From Nonomuraea angiospora (lineage in GTDB: Bacteria; Actinomycetota; Actinomycetes; Streptosporangiales; Streptosporangiaceae), in assembly GCF_014873145.1 (NCBI RefSeq), contig NZ_JADBEK010000001.1:9920001-9984000 (forward strand): a stretch of DNA of 64,000 nucleotides. Direction: 5' to 3'. Position 1 is the first letter of the stretch. Every line of letters begins with the position of its first letter. The notes under the pieces are model-generated. The model did no database searches and was not told where the DNA came from. It was given only the letters and a program-made list of their open reading frames with translations. Made by a program: the position numbers and the translations under genes. Of the stretch, positions 50,244 to 58,851 are shown piece by piece.

Positions 50244-52040
50244 ATGAATCTCCGAGGACCGGTCGCGCTCGCCCTGGCTCTCGTCGCGCTGCACGCCACC
50301 CCCGCCTACGCCGCGAACATCCTGGCCAACCCCGGATTCGAGTCCGGGCTGAGCGGCTGGACGTGCGGCACCACGTCCGGCGCGCAGGCCGTGTCGTCGC
50401 CCGTGCACGGCGGGACCCGCGCGCTCCAGGCCACCCCGCAGGGCAGCGACTACGCCCGCTGCCAGCAGACCGTCACCGTCAAGCCGAACACCGCCTACCA
50501 GCTCTCGGCCTGGGTCCAGGGCAACTACGTCTTCCTCGGCGCCACCGGCACCGGCGGCACCGACCCGCAGACGTGGGGCGCGCCGGGCGCGGCGTGGAGC
50601 CAGCTCAAGACCTCCTTCACCACCGGCGCCTCGACCACGTCCGTGACGGTGTACGTCAACGGCTGGTACGGCCAGGGCGCCTATCTGGCCGACGACGTGG
50701 TGCTCGACGGCCCCGGCGGCACCCCGGACACCCAGGCGCCGACGGTCCCCGGCACCGTGTCCGTCGGCGGCGCCACGAGCTCCAGCCTCACCGTGAGCTG
50801 GGGAGCGTCCACGGACAACGTCGGGGTGGCCCGCTACGAGGTCTCCCGCGACGGCGGGGCGCCGGTCGCCGTCACCGGGACGAGCCACCAGGCCACCGGG
50901 CTCGCCGCGGCCACCACGTACCGCTTCAAGGTCCGGGCCTGCGACGCCGCGGGCAACTGCTCGGCCTACACCCCCGAGGCGAGCGGCACCACGACGAGCG
51001 GCGGCGGGGGCGGCGGGCTGCCCAAACGGGTCATGGTGGGCTACCTGCACGCCTCATTCGCCAACGGATCCGGATATATCCGGATGAGTGAGGTGCCGAA
51101 CGAGTGGGACATCATCAACCTCGCCTTCGGCGAGCCCACCTCGGTCACCTCGGGCGACATCAGGTTCCGGCAGTGCCCGGCGGCCGAGTGCCCCAACGTC
51201 GAGCCCGAGGCCGACTTCGTCGCCGCCATCAGGGCCAAGCAGGCACAGGGCAAGAAGGTGCTGATCTCGATCGGCGGCCAGAACGGCCAGGTCCAGCTCA
51301 CGACCGCGGCGGCCCGCGACAAGTTCGTGGAGTCGGTGTCCGCGATCATCGACAGGTACGGCCTGGACGGCCTGGACATCGACTTCGAGGGCCACTCGCT
51401 CTACCTCAACCCCGGCGACACGAACCTCGCCGGCCCGACCACCCCGGTCGTCGTCAACCTGATCTCGGCGCTGAGGTCGCTCAAGAGCCGGTACGGAGCC
51501 AAGTTCGTGCTGACCATGGCGCCGGAGACGTTCTTCGTCCAGCTCGGCCACCAGTTCTACGGCCCGGGGCCGAACGGCGCGGCCGACAGCAGGAGCGCCT
51601 CCTACCTGCCCGTCATCCACGCCCTGCGCAACGACCTGACCCTCCTCCACGTGCAGGACTACAACTCGGGCCCGATCATGGGCCTCGACGGCCAGTACCA
51701 CACGATGGGCGGGCACGACTTCCACGTGGCCATGACGGACATGCTGCTGGCCGGCTTCCCGATCATGGGCAACGCGGGCAACGTGTTCCCGCCGCTGCGC
51801 CAGGACCAGGTGGCCATCGGGCTGCCCGCATCACCGAACGCCGGCAACGGGTTCACCACCGTGGCGGAGGTGCAGAAGGCGTTCGACTGCCTCGCCAAAG
51901 GCACGAACTGCGGCACCTACCGGCCGCGCGGCGTCTACCCGAACCTGCGCGGCCTCATGACCTGGTCGATCAACTGGGACAGGTACAACGGCTTCGAGTT
52001 CTCCCGGAGCCACCGGGCGTACCTGAACGCCCTCACCTGA
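50244..52040 (+). CDS. Secreted GH18 chitinase with N-terminal CBM4/16-type and Fn3 modules
   Basis: This 598-residue secreted chitinase starts with a Sec signal (about 1-24), then a beta-sandwich carbohydrate-binding module (NILANPGFESGLSGWTC, the CBM4/9/16 pattern, to about 155), an Fn3 domain (about 165-255, SLTVSWGASTDNVGVARYEV) and a GH18 barrel from about 262 with DGLDIDFEG and Glu382 as acid. GGAGG precedes the ATG. The stop overlaps that of the convergent NarG-like gene by 8 bases. Each of the three enzymes carries a different binding module, so they probably attack different forms of chitin. Confidence 0.94.
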   Translation: MNLRGPVALALALVALHATPAYAANILANPGFESGLSGWTCGTTSGAQAVSSPVHGGTRALQATPQGSDYARCQQTVTVKPNTAYQLSAWVQGNYVFLGATGTGGTDPQTWGAPGAAWSQLKTSFTTGASTTSVTVYVNGWYGQGAYLADDVVLDGPGGTPDTQAPTVPGTVSVGGATSSSLTVSWGASTDNVGVARYEVSRDGGAPVAVTGTSHQATGLAAATTYRFKVRACDAAGNCSAYTPEASGTTTSGGGGGGLPKRVMVGYLHASFANGSGYIRMSEVPNEWDIINLAFGEPTSVTSGDIRFRQCPAAECPNVEPEADFVAAIRAKQAQGKKVLISIGGQNGQVQLTTAAARDKFVESVSAIIDRYGLDGLDIDFEGHSLYLNPGDTNLAGPTTPVVVNLISALRSLKSRYGAKFVLTMAPETFFVQLGHQFYGPGPNGAADSRSASYLPVIHALRNDLTLLHVQDYNSGPIMGLDGQYHTMGGHDFHVAMTDMLLAGFPIMGNAGNVFPPLRQDQVAIGLPASPNAGNGFTTVAEVQKAFDCLAKGTNCGTYRPRGVYPNLRGLMTWSINWDRYNGFEFSRSHRAYLNALT

Positions 52041-53604
52041 CGAGCTGCGTGGGCTTGAGCGGGATGCCGAGGCCGGGCGGCCGGTAGGTGGGCAGCGCCT
52101 CGCCGTACTCGTGCATCCAGGCGTGGTCCACCAGCAGCCGCATCCGCCCGCCGCCGGGCGGGCCGCCCTCCCGCACCGGGGCGGCCCGCCCGGCCAGGCG
52201 CGCGACCGCCTCCGCGACCAGCCCGGCGTCGGGCGGCGACAGGTCGCAGTGCTCGTCCGGCCCGATGATCAGGTCCACGTCGGGCGGCAGCGGGTAGATC
52301 GGCCGCGGCAGGGCCAGCACGCGCGGCGGCGGCGCCATCGGCCAGCCGTCGGCCACCGCCTCCAGCAGCACCGAGCGCGCGGTCCGGCGCGCGAACAGCC
52401 CCTCGGCCAGCGCCCAGCTCAGCGCGCCCACGTCCGCGCGGTCCTCGCCGCAGGCGTGCAGGCACAGGTACGGCACCAGCGGGATCCCGGCCCCGCTCGC
52501 CTGCGCCCACCCCGTGCCACATCCGGTCAGCACCAGCAGCGCCAGCATCGCCCGGTAGGCGGTGTCGGCGTGCGGGGTCTCGAGCCGCCCCGGCACGAGC
52601 AGGCAGCGCCCGCCGGTCTTCTCCGCCGTCACGCCCAGCTCCCGCGCGATCTTCAACGTCCGCGACGCGGCCACCCCCGTGCACGCCTCCTGCCAGGCAG
52701 GCGTGTACGGCTCACCCGGGTCCGCGTACCCGGACGGCCACACGCCGGGCAACCCGGGCCGGCTCACCCCGTAGACGGCCAGCAGCAGGTCGAACACCGT
52801 CGTCACCAGCTCGTCGCCGTCCCGCAGCACCGGCACGCCCCGCCGCAGCACGCCCGGCCCGTCGTCGAAACGCGGCAGCAGCACCTCCACCGCCTCGCCG
52901 CCGTACACGCTCAGCCGGTCGCTCCCGCGCCCCACCAGCCCGCCCGGCACGTAGGCGTCCTCGCGCGCCCGCAGCCCCACCAGCGACGGCAGGTCCGTGC
53001 GCTCCATGGCGTGCTCGGCGAACGGCGTCCGGTCCAGGAAGAACTCCTTGAGCAGCACGTGCCCCATGGCCATCGCGAGCGCCCCGTCCGTGCCGGGGCG
53101 CACGACCAGCGTCTCGTCGGACAGCCGCGTCGGATGCGTGCCGATCGCCACCACCTTCTGGCCCTTGTACCGCCCGGCGATCACCCAGGGGGTGTCCGGC
53201 GTGCGTACCAGCCGGTTGTTCTCCCCCCACAGCAGCACGTACGCGGCCCGCGCCCAGTCGTCGGCCGCCGGGCCCGCGAACCGCGGCCCCAGCACCTGCT
53301 CCGGCGCGCACGGATGCTCGGTCAGCACCGCGCCGCCGAGGGCGGCGATCAGCCCCGCCAGCGGCGAGGTGGACAGCGCCGCCACCCGGTCGGGCCCGTG
53401 GCACGCGGCGGTGTGCACCATCGCCGCCGCCGTCAGCTCCGCCGCAGAGGCGTCGTCGAGCGGCACCCGCCGCTCTCCTCTGAACGGCCGATATTGCTGA
53501 GAATTCGCTGTGAGTTTCGCCCAGGCGGCAACCGGGTCACGAACCCCGTCCCGCATCTCGAAATAGAGCCTGACCAGTGCCTGGTTGACCTGCGATCCCC
53601 CCAT
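52033..53604 (-). CDS. Miniature NarG-like molybdopterin oxidoreductase homologue
   Basis: This 523-residue protein keeps the central NarG segment: WARAAYVLLWGENNRLVRTPDTPWVIAGRYKGQKVVAIG, LVVRPGTDGALAMAMGHVLLKEFFLDR and VTTVFDLLLAVYGVSRPG with PYTPAWQEACTGV. A true nitrate reductase alpha subunit has over 1200 residues and an N-terminal 4Fe-4S site. Here the N-terminus begins directly in YFEMRDGVRDPVAAW with no Fe-S cysteines, and no NarH, NarJ or NarI follows. The late segment is unlike NarG. The frame is intact, so it is not an obvious pseudogene. Cofactor binding and catalysis are doubtful. The ATG at 53604 lacks a clear ribosome site; Met17 is an alternative start. Confidence 0.72.
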   Translation of the reverse strand: MGGSQVNQALVRLYFEMRDGVRDPVAAWAKLTANSQQYRPFRGERRVPLDDASAAELTAAAMVHTAACHGPDRVAALSTSPLAGLIAALGGAVLTEHPCAPEQVLGPRFAGPAADDWARAAYVLLWGENNRLVRTPDTPWVIAGRYKGQKVVAIGTHPTRLSDETLVVRPGTDGALAMAMGHVLLKEFFLDRTPFAEHAMERTDLPSLVGLRAREDAYVPGGLVGRGSDRLSVYGGEAVEVLLPRFDDGPGVLRRGVPVLRDGDELVTTVFDLLLAVYGVSRPGLPGVWPSGYADPGEPYTPAWQEACTGVAASRTLKIARELGVTAEKTGGRCLLVPGRLETPHADTAYRAMLALLVLTGCGTGWAQASGAGIPLVPYLCLHACGEDRADVGALSWALAEGLFARRTARSVLLEAVADGWPMAPPPRVLALPRPIYPLPPDVDLIIGPDEHCDLSPPDAGLVAEAVARLAGRAAPVREGGPPGGGRMRLLVDHAWMHEYGEALPTYRPPGLGIPLKPTQLVR

Positions 53605-53722
53605 GGAAAAAGTTCAACACAGACAGTGACGCTCTATCGCCATACGTATCGGCATGTCGGGGATAAGAATTGGAAGCCCTGGTGGCAACCACTGCCGGTG
53701 TTGCGGCAGGCTAGAGGCCGCC

Positions 53723-55117
53723 ATGGATTACGCAGTTCTCACGGGGATAGTCCTCGTCGCCGGTGTCGTACTCGCTCTAGTCGCCCAATGGCGGGATTGG
53801 CGTCCACCGCTCGTCGTCGCCATCGTCGTCGGCGTGGCCGTGCGCCTGCTGATCATGTACACGTCGGCCATCGATTCGTGGCAACCCGTCGACTTCATGG
53901 AGAGCTTCAAGCCGGCCGGCGAGGCCGTGCTGCGCGGCCAGGACCCGGTGCTGGCCAGCGAGGGCGGCTGGCACTTCCTGCCGACCATCCCCTACGTCTA
54001 CGGCATCCTGCTGTGGCTCGGCATCCCGTGGGAGTACGCCGGGCGCCTGGTCACCGTGGTCGCCGACATCGCGCTCATCCCGCTGGTGGCCAAGCTGGCC
54101 GGCGGCCCCAAGGCGTCGCTGCGGGCGCTCCAGTACGCGCTCAACCCCCTCGCCCTGATGATCGCCGCCATCCATGGCCAGGTCGAGCCGGTCGCGCTCG
54201 TGTTCGGCGTGGCGGCGTTCGTGGTCGCCCGCGGCCCCGGCGCCCTGGAGCGTCCCGGCATCACCACGGACGTGGTCGCCCGGGTGCGCGCCGGCGTGGC
54301 CGCCTACGGCGTGCGCTCCTCGATCCCGCGCGTGGTCGGCCGGGGCGGCCTGCTGCACCGCGCCCTGCTGCCGGGCCCCGACGACAGGGCCGACCTCAAG
54401 CGGGGCGCGCTGGCTGGCGTGCTGATGGGCCTGGCGCTGTGCGCCAAGAGCTGGCCGATCTGGCTGATCCCCGGCATGCTGCTGCTCCTGCCCAACCTGC
54501 GCTCCCGGGTCGCCGCGCTGTTCACCACCGGGATCGTGCCGCTGTTCTTCCTGGTCACGCTGCCGGTCTTCGCGGGCACGTCCCTCAACCAGATCCCCGC
54601 CGTCATCAACACCATCCGCGACATCCGCCCCATCGTCGGCGAGTGGGGCTGGACCCCCTGGTTCACCGGCGGCGACTGGGCGCTGCGGCCCGAACTGGCC
54701 TCGTTCGGCACGAACCTGATCTACCTGTGCGTCGTCGGGGCCGTGCTCTACTGGCGGCGCGCCGACCCGATCGACATGACGACGGCCATCCTGCTCGTCT
54801 TCATGGTCGTGACGCCCCGGCTCGGGGCCCAGTACCTGCTGTGGTTCATGCCGTTCCTGGTCGCCAGGCCCACCAGGTTCGCCTGGCCGGCCATCGTGGG
54901 CGTGTCGCTCTGGTCCGGATACGGCTACCTCTACATGACGCAGTTCGACGTCAACACCTGGTGGTACCTGCACCAGGACTGGTCGCGGGCCTCGATCGTG
55001 CTGCTGCCCATCCTGGCGCTGGCCATGCCCTGGGGCCGCCGCGTCGCCACCACGGCCCCAGGACTGGCTCTCGTCGGCGGCCCGTCTCAGCAGGCCAAGG
55101 TCAGGTCACCCGCATAG
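53723..55117 (+). CDS. GT87-like (DUF2029) polyprenol-linked mannosyltransferase-type membrane protein
   Basis: This 464-residue membrane protein has about ten to twelve helices. The first extracytoplasmic loop has SWQPVDFMESFKPAGEAVLRGQDPV, and helix-flanking FVVTPRLGAQYLLWFMPFL occurs late, consistent with GT-C transferases of the DUF2029/GT87 kind that use polyprenyl-phosphate mannose. The ATG at 53723 is supported by GAGG 6 bases upstream; an N-terminal extension in the same frame is Cys-rich and unlikely. The likely acceptor is a cell-envelope glycan or glycoprotein, by inference. Confidence 0.8.
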   Translation: MDYAVLTGIVLVAGVVLALVAQWRDWRPPLVVAIVVGVAVRLLIMYTSAIDSWQPVDFMESFKPAGEAVLRGQDPVLASEGGWHFLPTIPYVYGILLWLGIPWEYAGRLVTVVADIALIPLVAKLAGGPKASLRALQYALNPLALMIAAIHGQVEPVALVFGVAAFVVARGPGALERPGITTDVVARVRAGVAAYGVRSSIPRVVGRGGLLHRALLPGPDDRADLKRGALAGVLMGLALCAKSWPIWLIPGMLLLLPNLRSRVAALFTTGIVPLFFLVTLPVFAGTSLNQIPAVINTIRDIRPIVGEWGWTPWFTGGDWALRPELASFGTNLIYLCVVGAVLYWRRADPIDMTTAILLVFMVVTPRLGAQYLLWFMPFLVARPTRFAWPAIVGVSLWSGYGYLYMTQFDVNTWWYLHQDWSRASIVLLPILALAMPWGRRVATTAPGLALVGGPSQQAKVRSPA

Positions 55118-55930
55118 GCGCCCCCACAGGATGATCCACTGGTCGGGGTGGACGTGGGCCACGACGGTGTCGCGGGCGACGCCCGCCGCCTCCAGCGCGG
55201 CGTCCACCCCCTCGTAACGGGTCTTCAGCGAGGCGCGCACCGAGCCGCCGAGGCCGCCGAAGCCCAGCTCGACCAGCTCCTGGTACGAGCGGCGCGCGGC
55301 GACGAGCGGTTCGGGCCTGCGCTGGAGGCGCAGGATCGCCGAGTCGACGGACGGGACGGGGCGGAAGCTCTCCCTGCCGATCGTGTCGCCGAGCCGCCAG
55401 TGGAACCACGGCCACGACTCCACCGTGACCAGGCTCCAGCGGCCGTAGTCGCCCGACCGCTTGCGGGCGTACTCCCGCTGGGTGAGCAGCGTCGCCGAGG
55501 TCAGGGCCGGCGCCCGCAGGCACCAGTCCACGATCTTCGACGTGATCGAGTACGGGATGTTGCCCACGACCGCGAACGGCTCACGCGGCGCCCGCACGGC
55601 CGTGAAGTCGCCCCTGACCACGTCGATCCGGGGATCGCTGCGCGTACGGGCGGCCAGCCGCCCGGCGAGCAGCGGATCGATCTCGTAGCCGACGACCCGC
55701 GCGCCCGCCTCGGCGAGCGCCAGGGTGAGCACGCCCTCCCCGGCGCCGGGCTCCAGCACGAGCCCTTCGGGAGCGGCGGCCTTCACCATCAGATCGACGG
55801 CATGCCGGTCGGCCAGGAAATTCTGCGAGAGCGTGCGCCGCGCCCGGTCTCTGGGCGTGCGGCCGCCACCGCCATTCCTGGCTTTACGCTGAGTATGCGA
55901 ATAGTTTCCGTGCGCGAAATTCTGCGCCAC
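55106..55930 (-). CDS. erm: 23S rRNA (adenine-N6)-dimethyltransferase, Erm family
   Basis: This 274-residue rRNA methyltransferase modifies the peptidyl-transferase adenine equivalent to A2058, giving macrolide, lincosamide and streptogramin B resistance. It has a basic N-terminal tail (HTQRKARNGGGGRTPRDRARRTLSQNFLADR), the SAM-binding LEPGAGEGVLTLALAE, the acidic loop YEIDPLLAGRL, motif IV VVGNIPYSITSKIV and a C-terminal helical domain. The start is GTG 55930 with AAAGGG about 9 bases upstream. KsgA is the alternative family, but the N-terminal tail and QNFLADR favour Erm. A leader region with candidate leader peptides lies upstream. Confidence 0.92.
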   Translation of the reverse strand: MAQNFAHGNYSHTQRKARNGGGGRTPRDRARRTLSQNFLADRHAVDLMVKAAAPEGLVLEPGAGEGVLTLALAEAGARVVGYEIDPLLAGRLAARTRSDPRIDVVRGDFTAVRAPREPFAVVGNIPYSITSKIVDWCLRAPALTSATLLTQREYARKRSGDYGRWSLVTVESWPWFHWRLGDTIGRESFRPVPSVDSAILRLQRRPEPLVAARRSYQELVELGFGGLGGSVRASLKTRYEGVDAALEAAGVARDTVVAHVHPDQWIILWGRLCG

Positions 55931-56088
55931 AGCACTTGCCCTTTCGGGTCCTCGAGATTGACAGGTCTCGAAGGGCCCTGGGCGCGCGTGCGGACGCTAC
56001 AGCCTCAGGTTGTGCGCGTCCGTCAGCGGGCCAGAGCCCGGCCGTGGCGGATGCGAATGAAAACCGGGCAGGAGAACATGCATGTCAT
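55931..56088 (-). promoter_or_regulatory. Erm leader with two overlapping candidate leader peptides and hairpin
   Basis: On the minus strand, frame A runs from ATG 56088 to a stop at 56023 (21 codons; contains FIRIRHGRALAR with R-I-R). Frame B runs from ATG 56083 to a stop at 55997 (28 codons; MHVLLPGFH..., ending NLRL). The following leader folds as CGAGA-(8)-TCTCG, and CCTTCGAG pairs with CTCGAGG, placed just before the AAAGGG ribosome site. This layout fits drug-dependent translational or transcriptional attenuation of erm. Neither peptide has a strong ribosome site, so expression is unproven. Confidence 0.45.
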
Positions 56089-56194
56089 GCCGGTCACAGT
56101 AGGCAGCGTTCCGCCGTCCGGGCAACGGAATTAAATCTGCGGCGTCGGGGGCGCTTTGAGCCCGCATTGAAGTGGCTCGGGTAGACCTTTACCC

Positions 56195-56872
56195 ATGGAC
56201 CGACCGGCCAGGGTGCTCGTCGTGGACGACGAGCCGAACATCCGCGCCCTGCTCTCCCAGACGTTGCGGCTGGTGTCGTTCGAGGTCAGGACCGCTGAGA
56301 CGGGAGCGGAGGCGGTGACGGCCGCCAGGGAGTTCGATCCCGACATCGTGGTGCTCGACGTGATGCTGGAGGACTTCGACGGGTTCGAGGTCGCCAGGCG
56401 GCTCGGCGAGCGCGTCCCCGTGCTGTTCCTGACCGCCCGCGACGGGGTCGAGGACCGCGTCCAGGGCCTCACGCTGGGCGCCGACGACTACGTGGCCAAG
56501 CCGTTCAGCCTGGAGGAGGTGGTGCTGCGCATCCGCGCCATCCTGCGCCGCAGCCGCGCGACGCCCCGCAACGACGTGCTGCGCTACGCCGACCTGGAGC
56601 TGGACCCCGCGGCCCACCAGGTCTCCCGGGCCGGAGTGCCGGTGGACCTGTCGCCCACCGAGTTCAACCTCCTCGAATACCTCCTCACCAACGCCGGCAG
56701 GGTGGTGAGCAAGGCGCAGATCCTCGACAGCGTCTGGCACTACGACTTCGACGGCGACTCCAGCATCGTCGAGTCGTACGTCTACTACCTGCGCAAGAAG
56801 ATCGACAAATGGGAGCCGCAGCTCATCCACACCGTGCGCGGCGTCGGCTACACGCTGAGGACCCCGCGGTGA
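56195..56872 (+). CDS. OmpR-family response regulator
   Basis: This 225-residue regulator has a receiver domain at 1-115 with phospho-acceptor Asp55 (IVVLDVMLEDFDG), acidic pocket DDE at 11-13 and switch Lys102 (VAKPF). A winged-helix effector follows at about 130-225 (LSPTEFNLLEYLLTNAGRVVSKAQILDSVWHYDF, VRGVGYTLR). It is of the MprA/TcrX/CseB-like kind. The GTG of the kinase overlaps its stop (GTGA). It should control the efflux operon downstream, although no binding site can be named from sequence. Confidence 0.95.
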   Translation: MDRPARVLVVDDEPNIRALLSQTLRLVSFEVRTAETGAEAVTAAREFDPDIVVLDVMLEDFDGFEVARRLGERVPVLFLTARDGVEDRVQGLTLGADDYVAKPFSLEEVVLRIRAILRRSRATPRNDVLRYADLELDPAAHQVSRAGVPVDLSPTEFNLLEYLLTNAGRVVSKAQILDSVWHYDFDGDSSIVESYVYYLRKKIDKWEPQLIHTVRGVGYTLRTPR

Positions 56873-58290
56873 GACCCGCCGCCTGGACCCTGCGCACCCG
56901 CCTGGTCATGGCCGTGCTCGGGGTCGCCACGCTCGGGCTGGTGCTCTCCACCGTGGCGGGCGTCGCGCTGCTGCGCGGCAACCTGATGGGCCGGGTGGAC
57001 CAGCAGCTCGAACAGCTCAGCAGGGTCGTCATGGTCAAGGGGGGCGACCTCTTCTCGCGGGCGCGGGCGCTCCAGCCGCTCCCGGTGGACGACCTCGTCT
57101 CCGAGGTGCTCACGAAGCGGGTCGCCGCCGTCCAGCAGGTCATGGTGTACGACACCGGCGGCGCGCTGCAGTTCAAGTTCGGCGCCCCGGACGAGCCCGG
57201 CCCCGTCATCGACCGGGGCAGGATCGGCGAGAACTACACCGCGCCGGGCACCTCGGGCCCCTCATGGCGGGTCCGCGCCACGAAGGCGTCCAACGGCGAC
57301 ACCGTGGTGTTCGCCCAGTCGCTCCGCGAGGTCGAGCAGACCCAGACCTCCGCCGTCGCCATCTTCGTCGCGGTGGGCGTGTTCGTGCTGCTCCTGCTCG
57401 GCGTGGCCGCCGACGCCCTCGTACGCCTCGGCCTGCGCCCGCTGACCAGGATGGAGGCCACGGCCGGCCACATCGCCCGCGGCGACTTCGACCGCCGGGT
57501 GCCCGCCCACGACCCGCACACCGAGCCGGGCCGCCTGGCCCGCGCCATGAACGTCATGCTCGACCGCCTCCAGTCCGAGATCGCCGCCAGGACCGACTCC
57601 GAGATCCGCATGCGCCGCTTCCTCGCCGACGCCTCCCACGAGCTGCGCACCCCGCTCACCTCCGTGCGCGGCTTCGCCGAGCTGCACCGCAGGGGCGGCG
57701 ACGCCGGCGAGGCGATGCGCAGGATCGAGGACGAGGCCGCCAGGATGGGCGTGCTGGTCAACGACCTGCTCACGCTGGCCCAGCTCGACGAGGAGCGCCC
57801 GATCGAGCGGCGGCCCGTGGACCTGCTGGAGGTGGCCGCCGACACGATCCGCGACGCCCGCGTACGCGTGCCGGACCGGCAGGTCAGGCTCGCCGGGCTG
57901 GACGGCCCGCTCGCACCCGTGACGATCACGGGAGACGACGCCCGCCTGCGCCAGGTGGCCGCCAACCTCGTCGGCAACGCCCTCGGCCACACGCCCCCCG
58001 ACGCGTCCGTCACCGTCAGGGTCGGCAGATCGCACGACCTGGCCGTAATAGAGGTGTCGGACACCGGGCCGGGCGTGCCGACCGAGCACGTGCCGCGCCT
58101 GTTCGACCGCCTCTACCGCGTCGGCCAGGGCAGATCCAGGGCCGACGGCGGCGCCGGGCTCGGCCTGGCCATCGTCTCCGCCATCGTCCGCGCCCACGGC
58201 GGCCGCGTCGAGGTGGACACCGCGCCCGGCGAGGGGGCGACGTTCCGCGTCCTCCTACCTGGCTCCGAGGCGGCTCCCAGCCCGCTTTGA
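56869..58290 (+). CDS. Sensor histidine kinase (HAMP, HisKA, HATPase)
   Basis: This 473-residue membrane kinase has TM1 at about 12-37, an extracytoplasmic sensor of about 120 residues, TM2 at about 158-185 and HAMP (LRPLTRMEATAGHIARGDFDRRV). The phospho-acceptor is His257 in DASHELRTPLTSVRGF. The ATPase has VAANLVGNALGHTPPDASV, VSDTGPGVP and GAGLGLAIVSAIVRAHGG. The GTG at 56869 overlaps the regulator stop. The lipoprotein gene begins 24 bases later, so sensor and efflux genes are probably one operon. Confidence 0.95.
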   Translation: MRPAAWTLRTRLVMAVLGVATLGLVLSTVAGVALLRGNLMGRVDQQLEQLSRVVMVKGGDLFSRARALQPLPVDDLVSEVLTKRVAAVQQVMVYDTGGALQFKFGAPDEPGPVIDRGRIGENYTAPGTSGPSWRVRATKASNGDTVVFAQSLREVEQTQTSAVAIFVAVGVFVLLLLGVAADALVRLGLRPLTRMEATAGHIARGDFDRRVPAHDPHTEPGRLARAMNVMLDRLQSEIAARTDSEIRMRRFLADASHELRTPLTSVRGFAELHRRGGDAGEAMRRIEDEAARMGVLVNDLLTLAQLDEERPIERRPVDLLEVAADTIRDARVRVPDRQVRLAGLDGPLAPVTITGDDARLRQVAANLVGNALGHTPPDASVTVRVGRSHDLAVIEVSDTGPGVPTEHVPRLFDRLYRVGQGRSRADGGAGLGLAIVSAIVRAHGGRVEVDTAPGEGATFRVLLPGSEAAPSPL

Positions 58291-58314
58291 ACCGCGCTCG
58301 GCACATTCGGAGGC

Positions 58315-58851
58315 ATGACCAGGACACTAATCGCGCCCCCGCTGCTGATCGCGCTGCTGGCCGCGTTCGCCGCCGGCTGCGGCGGCCAGGAGGGCGGCGC
58401 CGGAGTCGCCTCCGTGGCCGTGGCCTCCTCCGCCAAGCCCGCCGCGAGCGCGAGCCCGACGGGCACGGCGGACCCGCAGGAGCAGGGCAGGAAGTTCGCG
58501 CAGTGCATGCGCGACCACGGGATCCCCATGGAGGACCCCGACCCGGACGGGGGCGGCGGCCTCCAGGCCATCGGCGAGAACGCCGACAAGAAGAAGGTCA
58601 CGGACGCCATCAAGGCCTGCCAGGCCTACGCCCCGTTCAAGGACCGCAAGAACCTCGACCCGGAGCAGGTCGACCAGCTCCGCGAGCTGGCCAGGTGCAT
58701 GCGCGAGAACGGCGTCGACTGGCCCGACCCCAACCCCGACGGCACCTTCACCAGCGACACCCCGCTGAAGCTGGACCGGAACGACCCCACGTTCAAGAAG
58801 GCCTTCGAGGCCTGCGGCAAGAAGTTCCCGAGGACGGGGCAGCGGAAGTGA
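58315..58851 (+). CDS. Lipoprotein with two Cys-Met-Arg repeats, function unknown
   Basis: This 178-residue secreted lipoprotein has a signal peptide ending LAAFAAGC (Cys21). It contains two related units of about 55 residues, each with a CMR motif and a second Cys: [19 protein letters not shown]...IKACQAY and [19 protein letters not shown]...FEACGKKF. The cysteines could form one disulfide per unit. It precedes the periplasmic adaptor, whose GTG overlaps its stop. I infer a cell-surface sensor ligand-binding partner or efflux accessory. The family name is not recalled. Confidence 0.75.
   Translation: MTRTLIAPPLLIALLAAFAAGCGGQEGGAGVASVAVASSAKPAASASPTGTADPQEQGRKFAQCMRDHGIPMEDPDPDGGGGLQAIGENADKKKVTDAIKACQAYAPFKDRKNLDPEQVDQLRELARCMRENGVDWPDPNPDGTFTSDTPLKLDRNDPTFKKAFEACGKKFPRTGQRK

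Noticed and set aside
52033..53604. A complete respiratory nitrate reductase locus
   Set aside because: Only a central NarG-like part is present; the Fe-S N-terminus and the narH, narJ and narI genes are absent.
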